Notes: generated by a model from the letters alone, not told the origin. Shown: positions 49,892 through 61,394, numbered from the stretch's first letter. The stretch is 64,000 nt of DNA from Acidimicrobiaceae bacterium (GCA_020637235.1 JACJWG010000014.1:1-64000); one strand, 5' to 3'. Program-made: numbers and translations.

Positions 49892-49954
49892 AGGCGCCCG
49901 ACAACTTAGCGGCTGATCCCCGCCGTCACACGTCTTCGTCCCGACCCGACGCTT

Positions 49955-50045
49955 CGTGAGCCGAATGCGCACCGGCTGCGCATCGCGCTCACGGACCGGG
50001 CCGCTCCGTGAGCCGAATGCGCACCGGGAGCGCATGCGGCTCACG
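49955..50045. repeat. Two tandem palindromes downstream of rpoD
   Basis: Two copies, 49955-49993 and 50007-50045, each an imperfect hairpin built from CGTGAGCCGAATGCGCACCG and its complement. They sit between tRNA-Asn and the rpoD stop. Likely terminators or REP-like elements; not seen elsewhere in the window. Confidence 0.65.
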
Positions 50046-50054
50046 AAGCCCGGG

Positions 50055-51526
<1,472 letters not shown>

Positions 51527-51530
<4 letters not shown>

Positions 51531-53278
51531 TCACGCTCCTCCCCGCGTCGGTCCAGCCACCCTAGCAACACACCTGCGGCGTCCTGAGCCGTTGTGGGAT
51601 CGTCGAGCAACTCCAGTTCGCGGCGCGCCTCGGTCGCTGCGAGCAGCTCCTCGCTGCCGACCGGGCGGCCGGACCGGGTGAGCAGACCGAGCTCGCGGCG
51701 GGTGGCGGCAGCGATCAGGTTGCACGCCTCCACGAAGGGTTCGGCCTCGACGTCGGCCACCGCGGCGCGCTCCAGCAACTCACGCGCCTCGGGGTCGGCC
51801 TCGTCGAGCGCCGATGTCAGCGACCCGCCGGCATCGGCCAGCGCGAGGAACGCCCGGCGTGCCACGTCGTCGGCGAACAGCGCCTCGATCATCCAGTCGG
51901 CGATGTCGTTCCAACGCTGCAGCAACAGCGCCACGGCGACGAACTCGGCGTTCTCGCTGAAGCCGATCTGCCGGGCGGGTGCCACGCGCACGACGGCGCG
52001 TCCGCCGCGGGTGGCGACGGCGACGAGGTCGTTCACCGGCAGGCCCACCCGAGTGGCCACCTCGCCCGCGTACAGCTTGCGGACGTCGACGTTCGGATGC
52101 TCGTTCACCACCTGCATCGCCTCTTGCGCCATCCGAGCCCGATCCTCGGGTGAACGCAGTGGCCGTGACTCGAGCACCCGCTGCAGACGGAACCCGAGGA
52201 ACGGCGTCGCCCGCTCGACCGCCTCCTTCAGCGCCGCCGGGTCGCTGAGGCTCAGGTCGCCCGGGTCCTTGCCCTGCGGGAACCGAGCGACGCTCACCTG
52301 CACCTGGTGCTTCTCCTCCCATTCGTAGAAGCGTTCGGCCGCACCCTGCCCGGCCTTGTCGGCATCGAAGGCCAGCACCACCCGGCTCGCGAACCGCTTC
52401 ATCGTGCGTACGTGCTCCTCGGTGAGCGCCGTACCGCAGGTGGCGACCGCCCGGCCGACGCCGGCGCGATGGAAGCCGATCACATCGGTGTACCCCTCGC
52501 ACACGATCACCTGGTCGGCGGCGACGACGTCGCCCTTGGCCCAGTTGAGACCGTAGAGCGTCTTGCTCTTCGCGTAGATCGGTGTCTCGCTCGAGTTCTT
52601 GTACTTCGCCGGGTCGGACGAGCCGGGCAGGATGCGACCACCGAAGGCCACCGGTTCGCCGTTCTCGGTGTAGATCGGGAACATCACACGCGCCCGGAAC
52701 GCGTCCTGCAGGCGACCGGCACGGTTCGTGAACGCCAGACCGGTCTCGCGCAGCACCTCGGCCGAGGCGCCGAGATCGACGCTCAGCCGGTCCCAGTCGT
52801 CGGGTGCCCAGCCGAGCTTGAAGGTGCGGGCGACGTCGCCGGCGAGGCCACGACGACGGAGATAGTCGCGTGCGGGGCGGGCGTCGGGTGCCGTGAGCAG
52901 GCGCTGGTGGTACCACTCGACGGCGTCCTTCATCGCCTCGACGAGGCGCTTGCGGTGCTGACGCTCGCGGCTCTCGTTGCCGGTCGTGTAGGTGAGCTGG
53001 ATGCCCACCTTCGCGGCGAGGGTCTCGACCGCGGTGACGAAGTCGACGTGCTCGATCTCCTGCACGAACCGGATCGCGTCGCCGGAGGCGCTGCAGCCGA
53101 AGCACTTGTAGCGCCCCATCTCCTCGCGCACGTTGAACGACGGCGACCGCTCGCCGTGGAACGGGCACAACCCGACCCAGTTGCGGCCCACGCGCTTCAG
53201 CGCGACGTGCTGTCCGACGACGTCGACGATCGAGACCGTGGCCCGCAGCCGCTCGAGGTCGTCGTCGGCGATCGCCAT
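51527..53278 (-). CDS. dnaG: DNA primase
   Basis: A 583-residue primase. The zinc-binding domain reads VGLCPFHGERSPSFNV with CFGCSASGDAIRF completing the CHCC metal site. The TOPRIM core includes QVIVCEGYTDVIGFHRAG and VVLAFDADKAGQGAAER; the C-terminal helicase-binding domain closes with LELLDDPTTAQDAAGVLLGW. It makes the RNA primers for DNA replication. It overlaps the rpoD gene by 4 bp, the classic dnaG-rpoD order of the macromolecular synthesis operon; no rpsU is visible upstream. Confidence 0.95.
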
Positions 53279-53302
53279 GCGCCGCAGGCTACCGCTGGGT
53301 CG

Positions 53303-54208
53303 TCACGCGGGTTCGGTGGCCTCGATCGCCTGTGCGAGCACAGCGCCGGCCTCACCCGGCGAGATCTCGACGACGGACGTCCACATCCCGACGCCACCCT
53401 CGACGCGTTCGAGCGCATGGCGTCCACCGGCGCTGCGCCACAGCGTCCAGGTCCACGGTCGTTCGGCCACGATCCACCAGCGCTCCCCCGCCGTGTCGAG
53501 GCCCGAGCCCTGCGGCCTCGTCAGCTCCGGGGCCTCGTCGCGCATCACCCCCAGCAGCGGCCCGACCTCACGAGCGTCCCACCGCTGCCACGCTGCCGCT
53601 GCACCAACGGCCTCGATCGCTCGGCTGCTCCAGGGCCGCACCGCGCCCGCCACCGCGACACGATCGGCATGTCGTCGCAGGCGCGCCAGGACGACGGCGT
53701 CGTCGGGTCCCACCCACCGCCAGGCCTCGGCCACCACCAGAGACGGCAGCCGCGTGGCGAGCTCGGCGACCACCGTCGGCCGAGCGGGTGTGGCGGGCAG
53801 CACGTCGATCATCGCCCGCAGCTGCGTGGCGTCGCGGCTCGTGGCCGCCCGGGCGGCGACGATCGCGAGTTCGTCGCGGACCGACTGCCCACTCGACCGG
53901 GAGAACCCGTCGGCGGGCCGGTCGAGTCCGGCGTGGTCGTCTCGCACGAGCTCCGCGGCGCGCGCCACGTCGAGCACGTCGCGAACCAGCTCGAGCGACA
54001 GCGCCGCGCCAGCGGCGACCGTCGGATCGTCGTCGAGCACCAGGTCGAACAATGCATCGGAGAAGGCACGTCGCGCCGTCGGATCGAGCGACGCGATCGC
54101 AGCCTCCACGTCGTCGAGGGCGTCGAGCGCGATCCGTGGGTCGGCATACGGACCCTCGCGACCGAGCAGCTGCCGACGCACCCGCGCCGGATCGACGGGC
54201 AGGGTCAC
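53303..54208 (-). CDS. Hypothetical HEAT-like protein
   Basis: A 301-residue mostly helical protein: helical pairs ALDDVEAAIASLDPTARRAFSDALF and LVRDVLDVARAAELVRDDHAG suggest a HEAT or ARM-like repeat fold, with a beta end (WWIVAERPWTWTLWRSAGG, GVGMWTSVVEISPGEAGAVLA). No catalytic motif or family assignment. It overlaps a 26-codon frame upstream by GTGA and lies 24 bp before the dnaG gene on the same strand, so it may be cotranscribed with dnaG-rpoD. Confidence 0.6.
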   Translation of the reverse strand: MTLPVDPARVRRQLLGREGPYADPRIALDALDDVEAAIASLDPTARRAFSDALFDLVLDDDPTVAAGAALSLELVRDVLDVARAAELVRDDHAGLDRPADGFSRSSGQSVRDELAIVAARAATSRDATQLRAMIDVLPATPARPTVVAELATRLPSLVVAEAWRWVGPDDAVVLARLRRHADRVAVAGAVRPWSSRAIEAVGAAAAWQRWDAREVGPLLGVMRDEAPELTRPQGSGLDTAGERWWIVAERPWTWTLWRSAGGRHALERVEGGVGMWTSVVEISPGEAGAVLAQAIEATEPA

Positions 54209-54285
54209 GCCACCAGCGCCGAGGCCACGACAATGCCCACGAGCATCCCGGCGGCAGCGCCGACGAGCGCGAGACCGAGGTGCAC
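54205..54285 (-). CDS. Possible 26-residue membrane peptide
   Basis: A short frame beginning with GTG encodes one hydrophobic helix (GAAAGMLVGIVVASALVA) of the size that spans a membrane, preceded by HLGLALV. It overlaps the next gene by GTGA and starts 5 bases after the TerC-like stop, exactly the spacing of genes in this operon. No family or other support; a small-protein candidate. Confidence 0.4.
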   Translation of the reverse strand: MHLGLALVGAAAGMLVGIVVASALVA

Positions 54286-54289
54286 CGCG

Positions 54290-55297
54290 TCAGCGCTCGG
54301 AGGGCGGCGGAAGTGGTTCGGGCTCGGGGACGAGCTCGATGGTGTCGGTGCCGGCCGGCGCTCGCAGCGAGATCGTGATCGACACCGTGAGCACGAGTGC
54401 GATCACCAGCAGCGAGAGCCAGGTGGGGATGTGGTACTCGATCGGCTCCTGGGCGATGATCATCTTGATCCCGACGAACGCGAGGATGATCGCGAGGCCC
54501 TCCTGCAGGTAGCTGAACCGAGCGTGCAGATCGGCGAGCAGGAAGTACAACGCCCGCAACCCGAGGATCGCGAACGCGTTCGAGCTGAACACGATGAACT
54601 GCTCGTGGCTGACGGCGAGCACCGCCGGCACCGAGTCGACGGCGAAGATCACGTCGGTCGCCTCCACCAGCACGAGCACGGCGAACAGCGGCGTGGCGAG
54701 ACGCTTGCCGGTGATGCGGGTGAACAGCCGCTGGCCGTCCATCTGATCCGTCGACGGCACGATCCGCTTGATGATCCGCAACACCGGGCTCGCACCCGGG
54801 TCCATCTCCTCCTCGTCACCGCGGATGAGCTTGAACGCGGTGTACAGCAAGAACGCCCCGAAGACGTACAGGATCCACTCGAACTTCTCGATGAGCGCGA
54901 CGCCGGCGAAGATGAAGATCGCGCGCAGCACCAGCGCACCGAAGATGCCCCAGAACAGCACCCGGTGCTGGTACTTGCTCGGTACCCGGAAGTAGCTGAA
55001 GATCAGCGCCCACACGAAGACGTTGTCGACGCTGAGGCTCTTCTCGATCAGATAGCCGGAGATGTACTCGCCGGCGGCTGCGCCGCTGAAGGCGAACCAG
55101 ATGACGAAGGTGAACGCCAGGCCGATCGAGACCCAGACGACCGACTCGATCGCGGCCTCCTTGGTCTCCACCTCGTGGGCCTCCTTGTGGAACACGACGA
55201 GGTCGACGACCAGCAGGAGGGCGATGAAGGCCAGCAGCGCACCCCACGCCCACAGCGGGACGTCGAGTTCGACGAAGCTGACGTCGGCGGCGAACAC
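54290..55297 (-). CDS. TerC-family membrane protein
   Basis: A 335-residue protein with at least seven hydrophobic helices, beginning WAWGALLAFIALLLVVDLVVF and including GYLIEKSLSVDNVFVWALIFSYF, a characteristic TerC motif, and later DVIFAVDSVPAVLAVS with the two conserved acidic residues. TerC/Alx proteins are implicated in tellurite and manganese-ion handling; several act as Mn exporters. The GTG at 55297 gives a short N-terminus before the first helix. It follows the AIM24 gene by 11 bp and precedes the small peptide and a HEAT-like gene. Confidence 0.9.
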   Translation of the reverse strand: MFAADVSFVELDVPLWAWGALLAFIALLLVVDLVVFHKEAHEVETKEAAIESVVWVSIGLAFTFVIWFAFSGAAAGEYISGYLIEKSLSVDNVFVWALIFSYFRVPSKYQHRVLFWGIFGALVLRAIFIFAGVALIEKFEWILYVFGAFLLYTAFKLIRGDEEEMDPGASPVLRIIKRIVPSTDQMDGQRLFTRITGKRLATPLFAVLVLVEATDVIFAVDSVPAVLAVSHEQFIVFSSNAFAILGLRALYFLLADLHARFSYLQEGLAIILAFVGIKMIIAQEPIEYHIPTWLSLLVIALVLTVSITISLRAPAGTDTIELVPEPEPLPPPSER

Positions 55298-55308
55298 GGC
55301 GACGTCTC

Positions 55309-56034
55309 TCAGTCCCGACCGAACAGGCCGCCGAGCGGACTGCCGGCACCGGAGTTCGACGTGCCCACCATCGCGCTGATCCAGCCGAGGAACTCCGTCG
55401 GGTTGCGGGTCTGGGTCCACACGCGGCCCGGCCCCTGGAAGTCGAACACGAGGCCCTCGCCGCTCTTGAACGTCTGGACGAGCCCACCGCCGCTGGCCTG
55501 GCGGAGCCCCATCTGCACGGTGTCCTCGTACGCCACCATGTGGCCCGTGTCGATCGTGATGCCCTGCCCGGGCTCGAGGTTCCACACCTCGAGCGCCCCG
55601 TAGCAGGCGAACACCACCTTGCCCTGACCCTCGGCGCGCACGACGAAACCGCCCTCGCTGCCGAACATGTTCTTGAAGCCACCCCACTTGGCGTCGATCG
55701 TGAGCGTGGTCTCGTTGGCGAGCCACGAGCCCTTCTGGATGAACAGCGCCCGTCCGGGTTGCACGTCGAACATCGTGATGTCGCCGGGCAGCCTGGCGGC
55801 CACGTCGACGAAGCCGCCCTGAGCGGGCGCGGTGTAGGTGCTGACGAAGAAGCTCTCGCCGCCGAGCGCAGCACGCTTCAGCGACTTCATGATCCCGCCC
55901 TCGGCCTTCGACTGCAGCGTCACCCCGGCCGACATCGCCATCATCGCACCGCTCTCGACGCGCACCGGCTCGTTCGGGCCGAGTGCCAACCGCGCCACTC
56001 CGTACGCCGGACCCTGTCGCATCGTGACGTCCAT
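55309..56034 (-). CDS. AIM24-family protein
   Basis: A 241-residue AIM24-family (mitochondrial biogenesis) protein: GPAYGVARLALGPNEPVRVE, SGAMMAMSAGVTLQSKAEGGI and GESFFVSTYTAPAQGGFVDVA in the N-terminal half, then LEPGQGITIDTGHMVAYEDTV and GEGLVFDFQGPGRVWTQTR. The beta-helical fold of this family has no known reaction. ATG at 56034 is preceded by GGAGGATGAG, so the longer frame to 56142 is ignored. Eleven bp before TerC, suggesting an operon. Confidence 0.88.
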   Translation of the reverse strand: MDVTMRQGPAYGVARLALGPNEPVRVESGAMMAMSAGVTLQSKAEGGIMKSLKRAALGGESFFVSTYTAPAQGGFVDVAARLPGDITMFDVQPGRALFIQKGSWLANETTLTIDAKWGGFKNMFGSEGGFVVRAEGQGKVVFACYGALEVWNLEPGQGITIDTGHMVAYEDTVQMGLRQASGGGLVQTFKSGEGLVFDFQGPGRVWTQTRNPTEFLGWISAMVGTSNSGAGSPLGGLFGRD

Positions 56035-56199
56035 CTCATCCTCCATGTGCTGGGGTACGAACCCCGGTGACCGCTGCGCTCGGACCGGCGCCGCGGGACG
56101 ACGTGCGCAGGCCGGGCCGATGCGGCCCGGCCTGCGATCCACGACGGTAGCGGCCCGCCCGTTCGGACGAACGGACGCCCGCCAGACGGGTGATTCGGA

Positions 56200-58866
56200 C
56201 TACTTGGTCTCGCTCTTGCCCGTGCCGGTGGCCCGGCTGATCACGGCCTGTGCCGCTGCCAGGCGCGCGATGGGCACGCGGAACGGGCTGCAGCTCACGT
56301 AGTCGAGGCCGGCGTCGTAGAACAGCGAGATGCTCTCGGGATCGCCGCCGTGCTCACCGCACACACCGAGCTTGAGTCCGGGCTTGGTCTGGCGACCGCG
56401 CTGGGCACCGAGGCGAACGAGCTCGCCCACGCCGTCCGCGTCGATGGTCTCGAACGGGTTGCGCTTCAGCAGCCCCTGCTCGAGGTAGGCGGGCATCATC
56501 TTCGACTCGATGTCGTCACGACTGAACCCGAAGGTCATCTGCGTGAGGTCGTTCGTGCCGAAGCTGAAGAAGTCGGCCTCCTCGGCGATCTGATCGGCAC
56601 GCACCGCAGCTCGCGGCGTCTCGATCATCGTGCCGATGGTGACCTTCGGCTTGCGCTTCATGCCCTTCACCGCAGCGTCGATCTCGGTCTGCACCCAACC
56701 ACGGGCGAGCGCCAGCTCTTCGCGAGTGACGGTGAGCGGGATCATCACCTCGACGATCGGGTTCTTGCCCTTGGCCCGCAGCGCTGCCGCGGCGGCCATG
56801 AGGGCCCGCACCTGCATCGCGTACAGACCAGGCTTCACCACGCCGAGACGAACACCTCGGGTGCCGATCATCGGGTTGTGCTCGGCCCACTCCTCGGCCG
56901 CCTTCAGCTCGGCCTGCTCCTGCTTCGAGAGCGAACCGGTGGCCTGCTTGATCCGGAGTTCCTCGATCGACGGCAGGAACTCGTGCAGCGGCGGGTCGAG
57001 CAGACGCACCGTGACGGGCAGACCGTCCATCGCCTCGAGGATCTCCTCGAAGTCGGCCTGCTGCACCTTGCCGAGGTTCGCCAGGGCCGCCCCTTCTTCG
57101 GCGTCGGTGCTGGCGAGGATCATCTCGCGCACCACCGGCAGGCGGTCGGGAGCCAGGAACATGTGCTCCGTGCGGCAGAGGCCGATGCCCTCGGCGCCGA
57201 GCTCACGGGCCTTCGTGGCGTCCTCGCCGGTGTCGGCGTTGGCGCGCACGCCGAGCTTGCCCTTGCGGATCTGGTCGGACCACTTGAGGATCACGTCGAA
57301 CTCGGCCGGCGGCTTGGCCGCAGCGAGCTCCATCTCGCCGAGGATCACCTCACCGGTGGTGCCGTCGATCGAGATGACGTCGCCCTCGGCGACGGTGACG
57401 GAGCCGACGGTGAACGTCTTGCCGTCGATCTTGATCGCCTCGGCACCCACCACGGCGGGCGTGCCCCAGCCGCGGGCGACCACGGCGGCGTGGCTGACGA
57501 GGCCACCGCGAGCGGTGAGGATGCCCTGGCTCACCATCATGCCGTGCACGTCCTCCGGGCTGGTCTCGTTGCGCACGAGCACCACCTTCTCGCCGCGCTC
57601 GTCGGCGTCGACCGCGTCGTCGGCGGTGAAGTACACCTTGCCGACCGCCGCGCCCGGCGACGCGCCGAGGCCCTTCGCGAGCACCTTCCCCTTCCGGGCG
57701 AACTGCGGGTGCAGCACCTGGTCGAGGTGGTCGGCCGCCACACGCATGACGGCTTCTTCCTTGGTGATCTTCCACACGCCGTTCGGGCCGCGGGTGCCCT
57801 TGGTCATGTCGACGGCCATCTTCAGCGCTGCGGCGCCGGTGCGCTTGCCCACGCGGGTCTGGAGCATCCAGAGCTTGCCCTGCTCGATGGTGAACTCGGT
57901 GTCGCACATGTCCTGGTAGTGCGCCTCGAGTCGCTTGAAGATCTCGAGCAGTTCCTTCTTGATCTCGGGGAAGTGCTTGCCCATGTGATCGAGGTCCTCG
58001 GTGTTGCGGATGCCCGCCACCACGTCCTCGCCCTGCGCGTTGATCAAGAAGTCGCCGTAGGGCACGTTCTCGCCCGTGGCGGCGTTGCGGGTGAAGCCCA
58101 CACCGGTGCCCGAGTTGTCGTCGCGGTTGCCGAACACCATCGTCTGCACGTTCACCGCCGTGCCGAGGTCGTGGCTGATCTTCTCGCGCACGCGGTACGC
58201 GATCGCACGGGCACCGTTCCAGCTCTTGAACACCGCCTCCACCGCGCCCCGCAGCTGATCGCGCGGCTTCTGGGGGAACGGCTTGCCCGTCTCCTTCTCG
58301 ATCGCCACGAGGTACTGATGGCACAACCCCTTCAGCACCTCGGCCGAGAGGTCGGCGTCGCTCTTGACGCCCGCCTTCTCCTTCGCCGCCTCGAGCGGAT
58401 GCTCGAACACCGCTCCGTCGACGCCGAGCACGATGCGGCCGTACATCGAGATGAAGCGGCGGTAGCTGTCGTACGCGAAGCGCTCGTCGGCGGTGACCCC
58501 GGCGAGACCCTTGACGCTCTCGTCGTTGAGGCCGAGGTTGAGGACCGTGTCCATCATGCCCGGCATGGAGAACTTGGCGCCGGAGCGCACGCTCACGAGG
58601 AGCGGGTCGTAGGGATCGCCGAGCTTGCGGCCCATCGCCTTCTCGAGCTTGAACACGTGCTGGGCGATCTCGGCGTCGAGTTCAGCGGGCCACCCCCCGT
58701 GCATGTAGGCCCGGCACGCATCGGTGGAGATGGTGAACCCGGGCGGGACCGGCAGCTTCAGCACACTCGTCATCTCGGCGAGGTTGGCGCCCTTGCCCCC
58801 GAGGAGGTCCTTGTACTCCATCGGAGGACGCTTGTGCTTGTGTGAGAAGGCGTAGACGTACGGCAC
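56200..58866 (-). CDS. ppdK: Pyruvate, phosphate dikinase
   Basis: An 888-residue PPDK. The N-terminal ATP-grasp domain shows GGKGANLAEMTSVLKLPVPPGFTIST, the central phosphohistidine domain has the catalytic His in GGLVSHAAVVARGWGTPAVVGA, and the C-terminal PEP/pyruvate barrel shows EGIGLCRTEHMF, IGTRGVRLG and the CGEHGG motif (GVCGEHGGDPES). It interconverts pyruvate and PEP with ATP and phosphate, giving either PEP synthesis or a glycolytic step. Start GTG at 58866. Length fits the family (about 880-900). No regulator is adjacent. Confidence 0.94.
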   Translation of the reverse strand: MPYVYAFSHKHKRPPMEYKDLLGGKGANLAEMTSVLKLPVPPGFTISTDACRAYMHGGWPAELDAEIAQHVFKLEKAMGRKLGDPYDPLLVSVRSGAKFSMPGMMDTVLNLGLNDESVKGLAGVTADERFAYDSYRRFISMYGRIVLGVDGAVFEHPLEAAKEKAGVKSDADLSAEVLKGLCHQYLVAIEKETGKPFPQKPRDQLRGAVEAVFKSWNGARAIAYRVREKISHDLGTAVNVQTMVFGNRDDNSGTGVGFTRNAATGENVPYGDFLINAQGEDVVAGIRNTEDLDHMGKHFPEIKKELLEIFKRLEAHYQDMCDTEFTIEQGKLWMLQTRVGKRTGAAALKMAVDMTKGTRGPNGVWKITKEEAVMRVAADHLDQVLHPQFARKGKVLAKGLGASPGAAVGKVYFTADDAVDADERGEKVVLVRNETSPEDVHGMMVSQGILTARGGLVSHAAVVARGWGTPAVVGAEAIKIDGKTFTVGSVTVAEGDVISIDGTTGEVILGEMELAAAKPPAEFDVILKWSDQIRKGKLGVRANADTGEDATKARELGAEGIGLCRTEHMFLAPDRLPVVREMILASTDAEEGAALANLGKVQQADFEEILEAMDGLPVTVRLLDPPLHEFLPSIEELRIKQATGSLSKQEQAELKAAEEWAEHNPMIGTRGVRLGVVKPGLYAMQVRALMAAAAALRAKGKNPIVEVMIPLTVTREELALARGWVQTEIDAAVKGMKRKPKVTIGTMIETPRAAVRADQIAEEADFFSFGTNDLTQMTFGFSRDDIESKMMPAYLEQGLLKRNPFETIDADGVGELVRLGAQRGRQTKPGLKLGVCGEHGGDPESISLFYDAGLDYVSCSPFRVPIARLAAAQAVISRATGTGKSETK

Positions 58867-58932
58867 GTTGCGGAAGTGTACGTCTCCCCTGCACGTGCAC
58901 GACGCCTCCCCAGCTTTAGGCTCGGTGTTTCC

Positions 58933-60141
58933 ATGGCGAGCTCGCCCGCGTTCCACTTGTTCCGGTTCCCGATCCACATCAGGCCCGGCTTCGTCGTGTT
59001 CATGTTGCTCGTGATCGCGGTCAACGGCGGCGAGCTCGGGCTGTGGATCGCCGGCTCCGCAGCAGCCCTCACGTTGCTGCACGAACTCGGTCATGCCTTC
59101 GCGGCGCGGGCCACCGGCGCTCGTGCCGAGATCTCGCTCGACTTCCTCGCGGGGTACGCCTCGTTCGTGCCCGTGCGTCCGCTGAAGCGTTGGGAACGGG
59201 CCGGTATCTCGGTCGCCGGACCCGCGGTGCAGATCGGCGTGAGCCTCACGGTGCTGTTGCTGATGGGCGTCAACCCGGTCGAACGCCGCTCGATCGTCAG
59301 CAGCGACGCCGCGCTCGCGATCTGGTGGACCGGGCCGGTGATGGGGCTGTTCAACCTCGCGCCGGTGCTGCCCCTCGACGGCGGACACATCGTGCAGGCG
59401 GGCCTCGACCGGCTGCTGCCCGGCCGTTCACGCCAGCCCATGTTGTGGTTCAGCATCGTGGTGACCGCCGCCGCCGGCGTGCTGTTGATGCTCGACCCCG
59501 ACACCCAGGCGCTCGGCTACTTCGTGCTGTTCCCGTTGCTCGTGCAGCTGCAGATGCTGTTCGCCGATCGGCCCCGCACGAGCCAGCGGCCGGTGGCCGC
59601 ACGGGGCGAGACCGAGGCGTGGCGCAGCGGCGACCTCGAACGGATCCCGGACGGCCTCGTGCCGTCGCCGTGGTTCCGTGCCGACCAACAGCTCCGGCAA
59701 GGGCACCCCGACGTCGCCCGGCAGATCCTGCTCGCCGACCTCGCCGACACCTCGGCGCCGAACTGGTGGCCGCCCGACGCGGCACCTGCCGAGCGGCTCG
59801 CCCCGCTCGTGGCGCTGCTCCCCCGCCCGTTGCCCGCCGGCCGTGCCTACAGCGAGCACGCGCTCGCACACGTGCTGCTCCGCACCGGCGAGCACGACGA
59901 GGCTGCTCGCTACGCCGCCCAGAGCTTCGCCCGTCGTCGCACCACGGCAATGGCGGCGCTGGTGGCGCGCGCCGCCGCAGCGCTCGACGACCGCGACGTG
60001 GCGCTCGGATGGCTGGAAGCGGCATACGACGCCGGCACCGATCTCGACGGGCTCGAGCACACGATGGACGGCGCCCCCGAGCTGGCAGCCCTGCGCGACG
60101 ACCCACGTTTCGTGACGTTGCGTCGTCGTCTCGACGTCTGA
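58933..60141 (+). CDS. M50 site-2-protease-like membrane metalloprotease
   Basis: A 402-residue membrane protein with at least four hydrophobic helices. The zinc-binding HELGH is in TLLHELGHAFAARATG at about residue 58, and the second motif in NLAPVLPLDGGHIVQAG about residue 147. These are the M50 hallmarks of intramembrane (site-2) proteases that cleave membrane-bound factors. The C-terminal 170 residues are soluble and helical, with TPR-like repeats (ARYAAQSFARRRTTAMAAL). It diverges from ppdK. Confidence 0.87.
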   Translation: MASSPAFHLFRFPIHIRPGFVVFMLLVIAVNGGELGLWIAGSAAALTLLHELGHAFAARATGARAEISLDFLAGYASFVPVRPLKRWERAGISVAGPAVQIGVSLTVLLLMGVNPVERRSIVSSDAALAIWWTGPVMGLFNLAPVLPLDGGHIVQAGLDRLLPGRSRQPMLWFSIVVTAAAGVLLMLDPDTQALGYFVLFPLLVQLQMLFADRPRTSQRPVAARGETEAWRSGDLERIPDGLVPSPWFRADQQLRQGHPDVARQILLADLADTSAPNWWPPDAAPAERLAPLVALLPRPLPAGRAYSEHALAHVLLRTGEHDEAARYAAQSFARRRTTAMAALVARAAAALDDRDVALGWLEAAYDAGTDLDGLEHTMDGAPELAALRDDPRFVTLRRRLDV

Positions 60142-60176
60142 TCCGGCGCGGCGCACCGGACGACGGCACGCGCAGC

Positions 60177-60542
60177 TCAGTCGACCAGCGCGGCGAGCTT
60201 CTTCGGTGCGATCAGCCGGTACGAGGTGTGCACGAGCTCGCGGATCTCGTCCCAGTCGACGCGACCGGTCGACACGTCGAGCACGATCCACCCACCGCGA
60301 GCGAGATAGGGCGCCGGTCTCACCCGCGGATCGGCGAGCAGTGCGGGCAGTTCGTCCCGGTCGGCCTTCACGCACACCTGATCGCCGGAACCGGGGAACA
60401 GGAAGATCTTGTTGCGCACACGGAAGTTGATGTCGGTGCCCCACGTGACCTGCTCGGTCACCTCGGGCAGCGCCATCGCCAGGTCGCGCATCCGCTGCAG
60501 CTGGGCATCGAGTTGCGCGGCGGTCCTGCGGCGTGCGGCCAT
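60177..60542 (-). CDS. MmcQ/YjbR-family DNA-binding-fold protein
   Basis: A 121-residue member of the MmcQ/YjbR family: ALPEVTEQVTWGTDINFRVRNKIFLFP is the family signature, then ARGGWIVLDVSTGRVDWDEIRELVHTSYRLIAPKKL. The fold resembles a DNA-binding CyaY-like domain; biological role unknown. It follows the folate-binding YgfZ gene (gap about 16 bp) on the same strand and may share its transcript. Confidence 0.87.
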   Translation of the reverse strand: MAARRRTAAQLDAQLQRMRDLAMALPEVTEQVTWGTDINFRVRNKIFLFPGSGDQVCVKADRDELPALLADPRVRPAPYLARGGWIVLDVSTGRVDWDEIRELVHTSYRLIAPKKLAALVD

Positions 60543-60558
60543 GCCCCAGTGTCGCGCG

Positions 60559-61350
60559 TCAGCCGTCGATCGCCGAGCGCTTCACGTAGGCGAGCCCGCG
60601 CCCACCGGCGACCGTGGTGATCGTGCCGATCACCTCGCCGTCGCGGACCAGCGGGTCACCGGGCACCGCACCCTCGGCGACGTCGACGGCGAAAAGGCGG
60701 CGCGGTGCCGACGAGCCGCGGCTGTCCATCCGCTCGACGAGCTCCTGGCCCGGATAGCAGCCCTTGGTGAAGCTGACGGCCACGTCGGCGATGCCGGTCT
60801 CGGCAGGGATCGTGGCGCCCGGTTCGATCTCGCTGCCCATCGCCGGCCAGACGGCGGCGACCCGAGCGGCCTCCAGGCGTCCGGGAGCCGCCTCGTCGAT
60901 GCCGTCGAGCGCGAGCGCCGGCTCGTCGGCGGGCACGAGCACGTCCTGACCGCCACCCCAGCCCGCCACCACGAGGGTGGCCGGGCCGACGCCAGGGCCC
61001 ACGACGGCGGGATCGATCGGCGAGCCCTCGTCGGAACGCACGGCGACGCAGCGCCAGCCGTCGAGCGACGACACCTCCGCCTTCACCCGGATCCGGAAGC
61101 GGTTCACACGCGCCAGGAGCACGTCGCCGAAGCCCGCGTCGGTGTCGAGGACGAAGGTCTCGTCTGCCGTCCGCGTGACGCGGAGCAGGACGTCGATCTT
61201 GCCGGTCGGTTGCAGCAGGAACGCCCAGCAGCTCTGCCCCACCTGCAGCGGTCGGAGGTCGTTCGACACCTGCGAGTGCAGGTACGTGAGCGCGTCGGGT
61301 CCGGTCACCTCGACGACGTCGCGGTCGGTCGCACACCAGAAGGCGGTCAT
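60559..61350 (-). CDS. YgfZ/GcvT-like folate-binding protein
   Basis: A 263-residue protein of the GcvT/YgfZ family. It starts with WCATDRDVVEVTGPDALTYLHSQVSNDL, an aminomethyltransferase-like domain, and contains the YgfZ hallmark SFTKGCYPGQELVERMDSRG, with the functional cysteine in KGCYPGQE. It takes part in folate-dependent repair and maturation of iron-sulfur enzymes. ATG at 61350. No other iron-sulfur cluster genes are adjacent. Confidence 0.9.
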   Translation of the reverse strand: MTAFWCATDRDVVEVTGPDALTYLHSQVSNDLRPLQVGQSCWAFLLQPTGKIDVLLRVTRTADETFVLDTDAGFGDVLLARVNRFRIRVKAEVSSLDGWRCVAVRSDEGSPIDPAVVGPGVGPATLVVAGWGGGQDVLVPADEPALALDGIDEAAPGRLEAARVAAVWPAMGSEIEPGATIPAETGIADVAVSFTKGCYPGQELVERMDSRGSSAPRRLFAVDVAEGAVPGDPLVRDGEVIGTITTVAGGRGLAYVKRSAIDG

Positions 61351-61394
61351 GGGACCAGTGTCGCAGCGTTCGCGACGGGTGGCACACTGGAACG

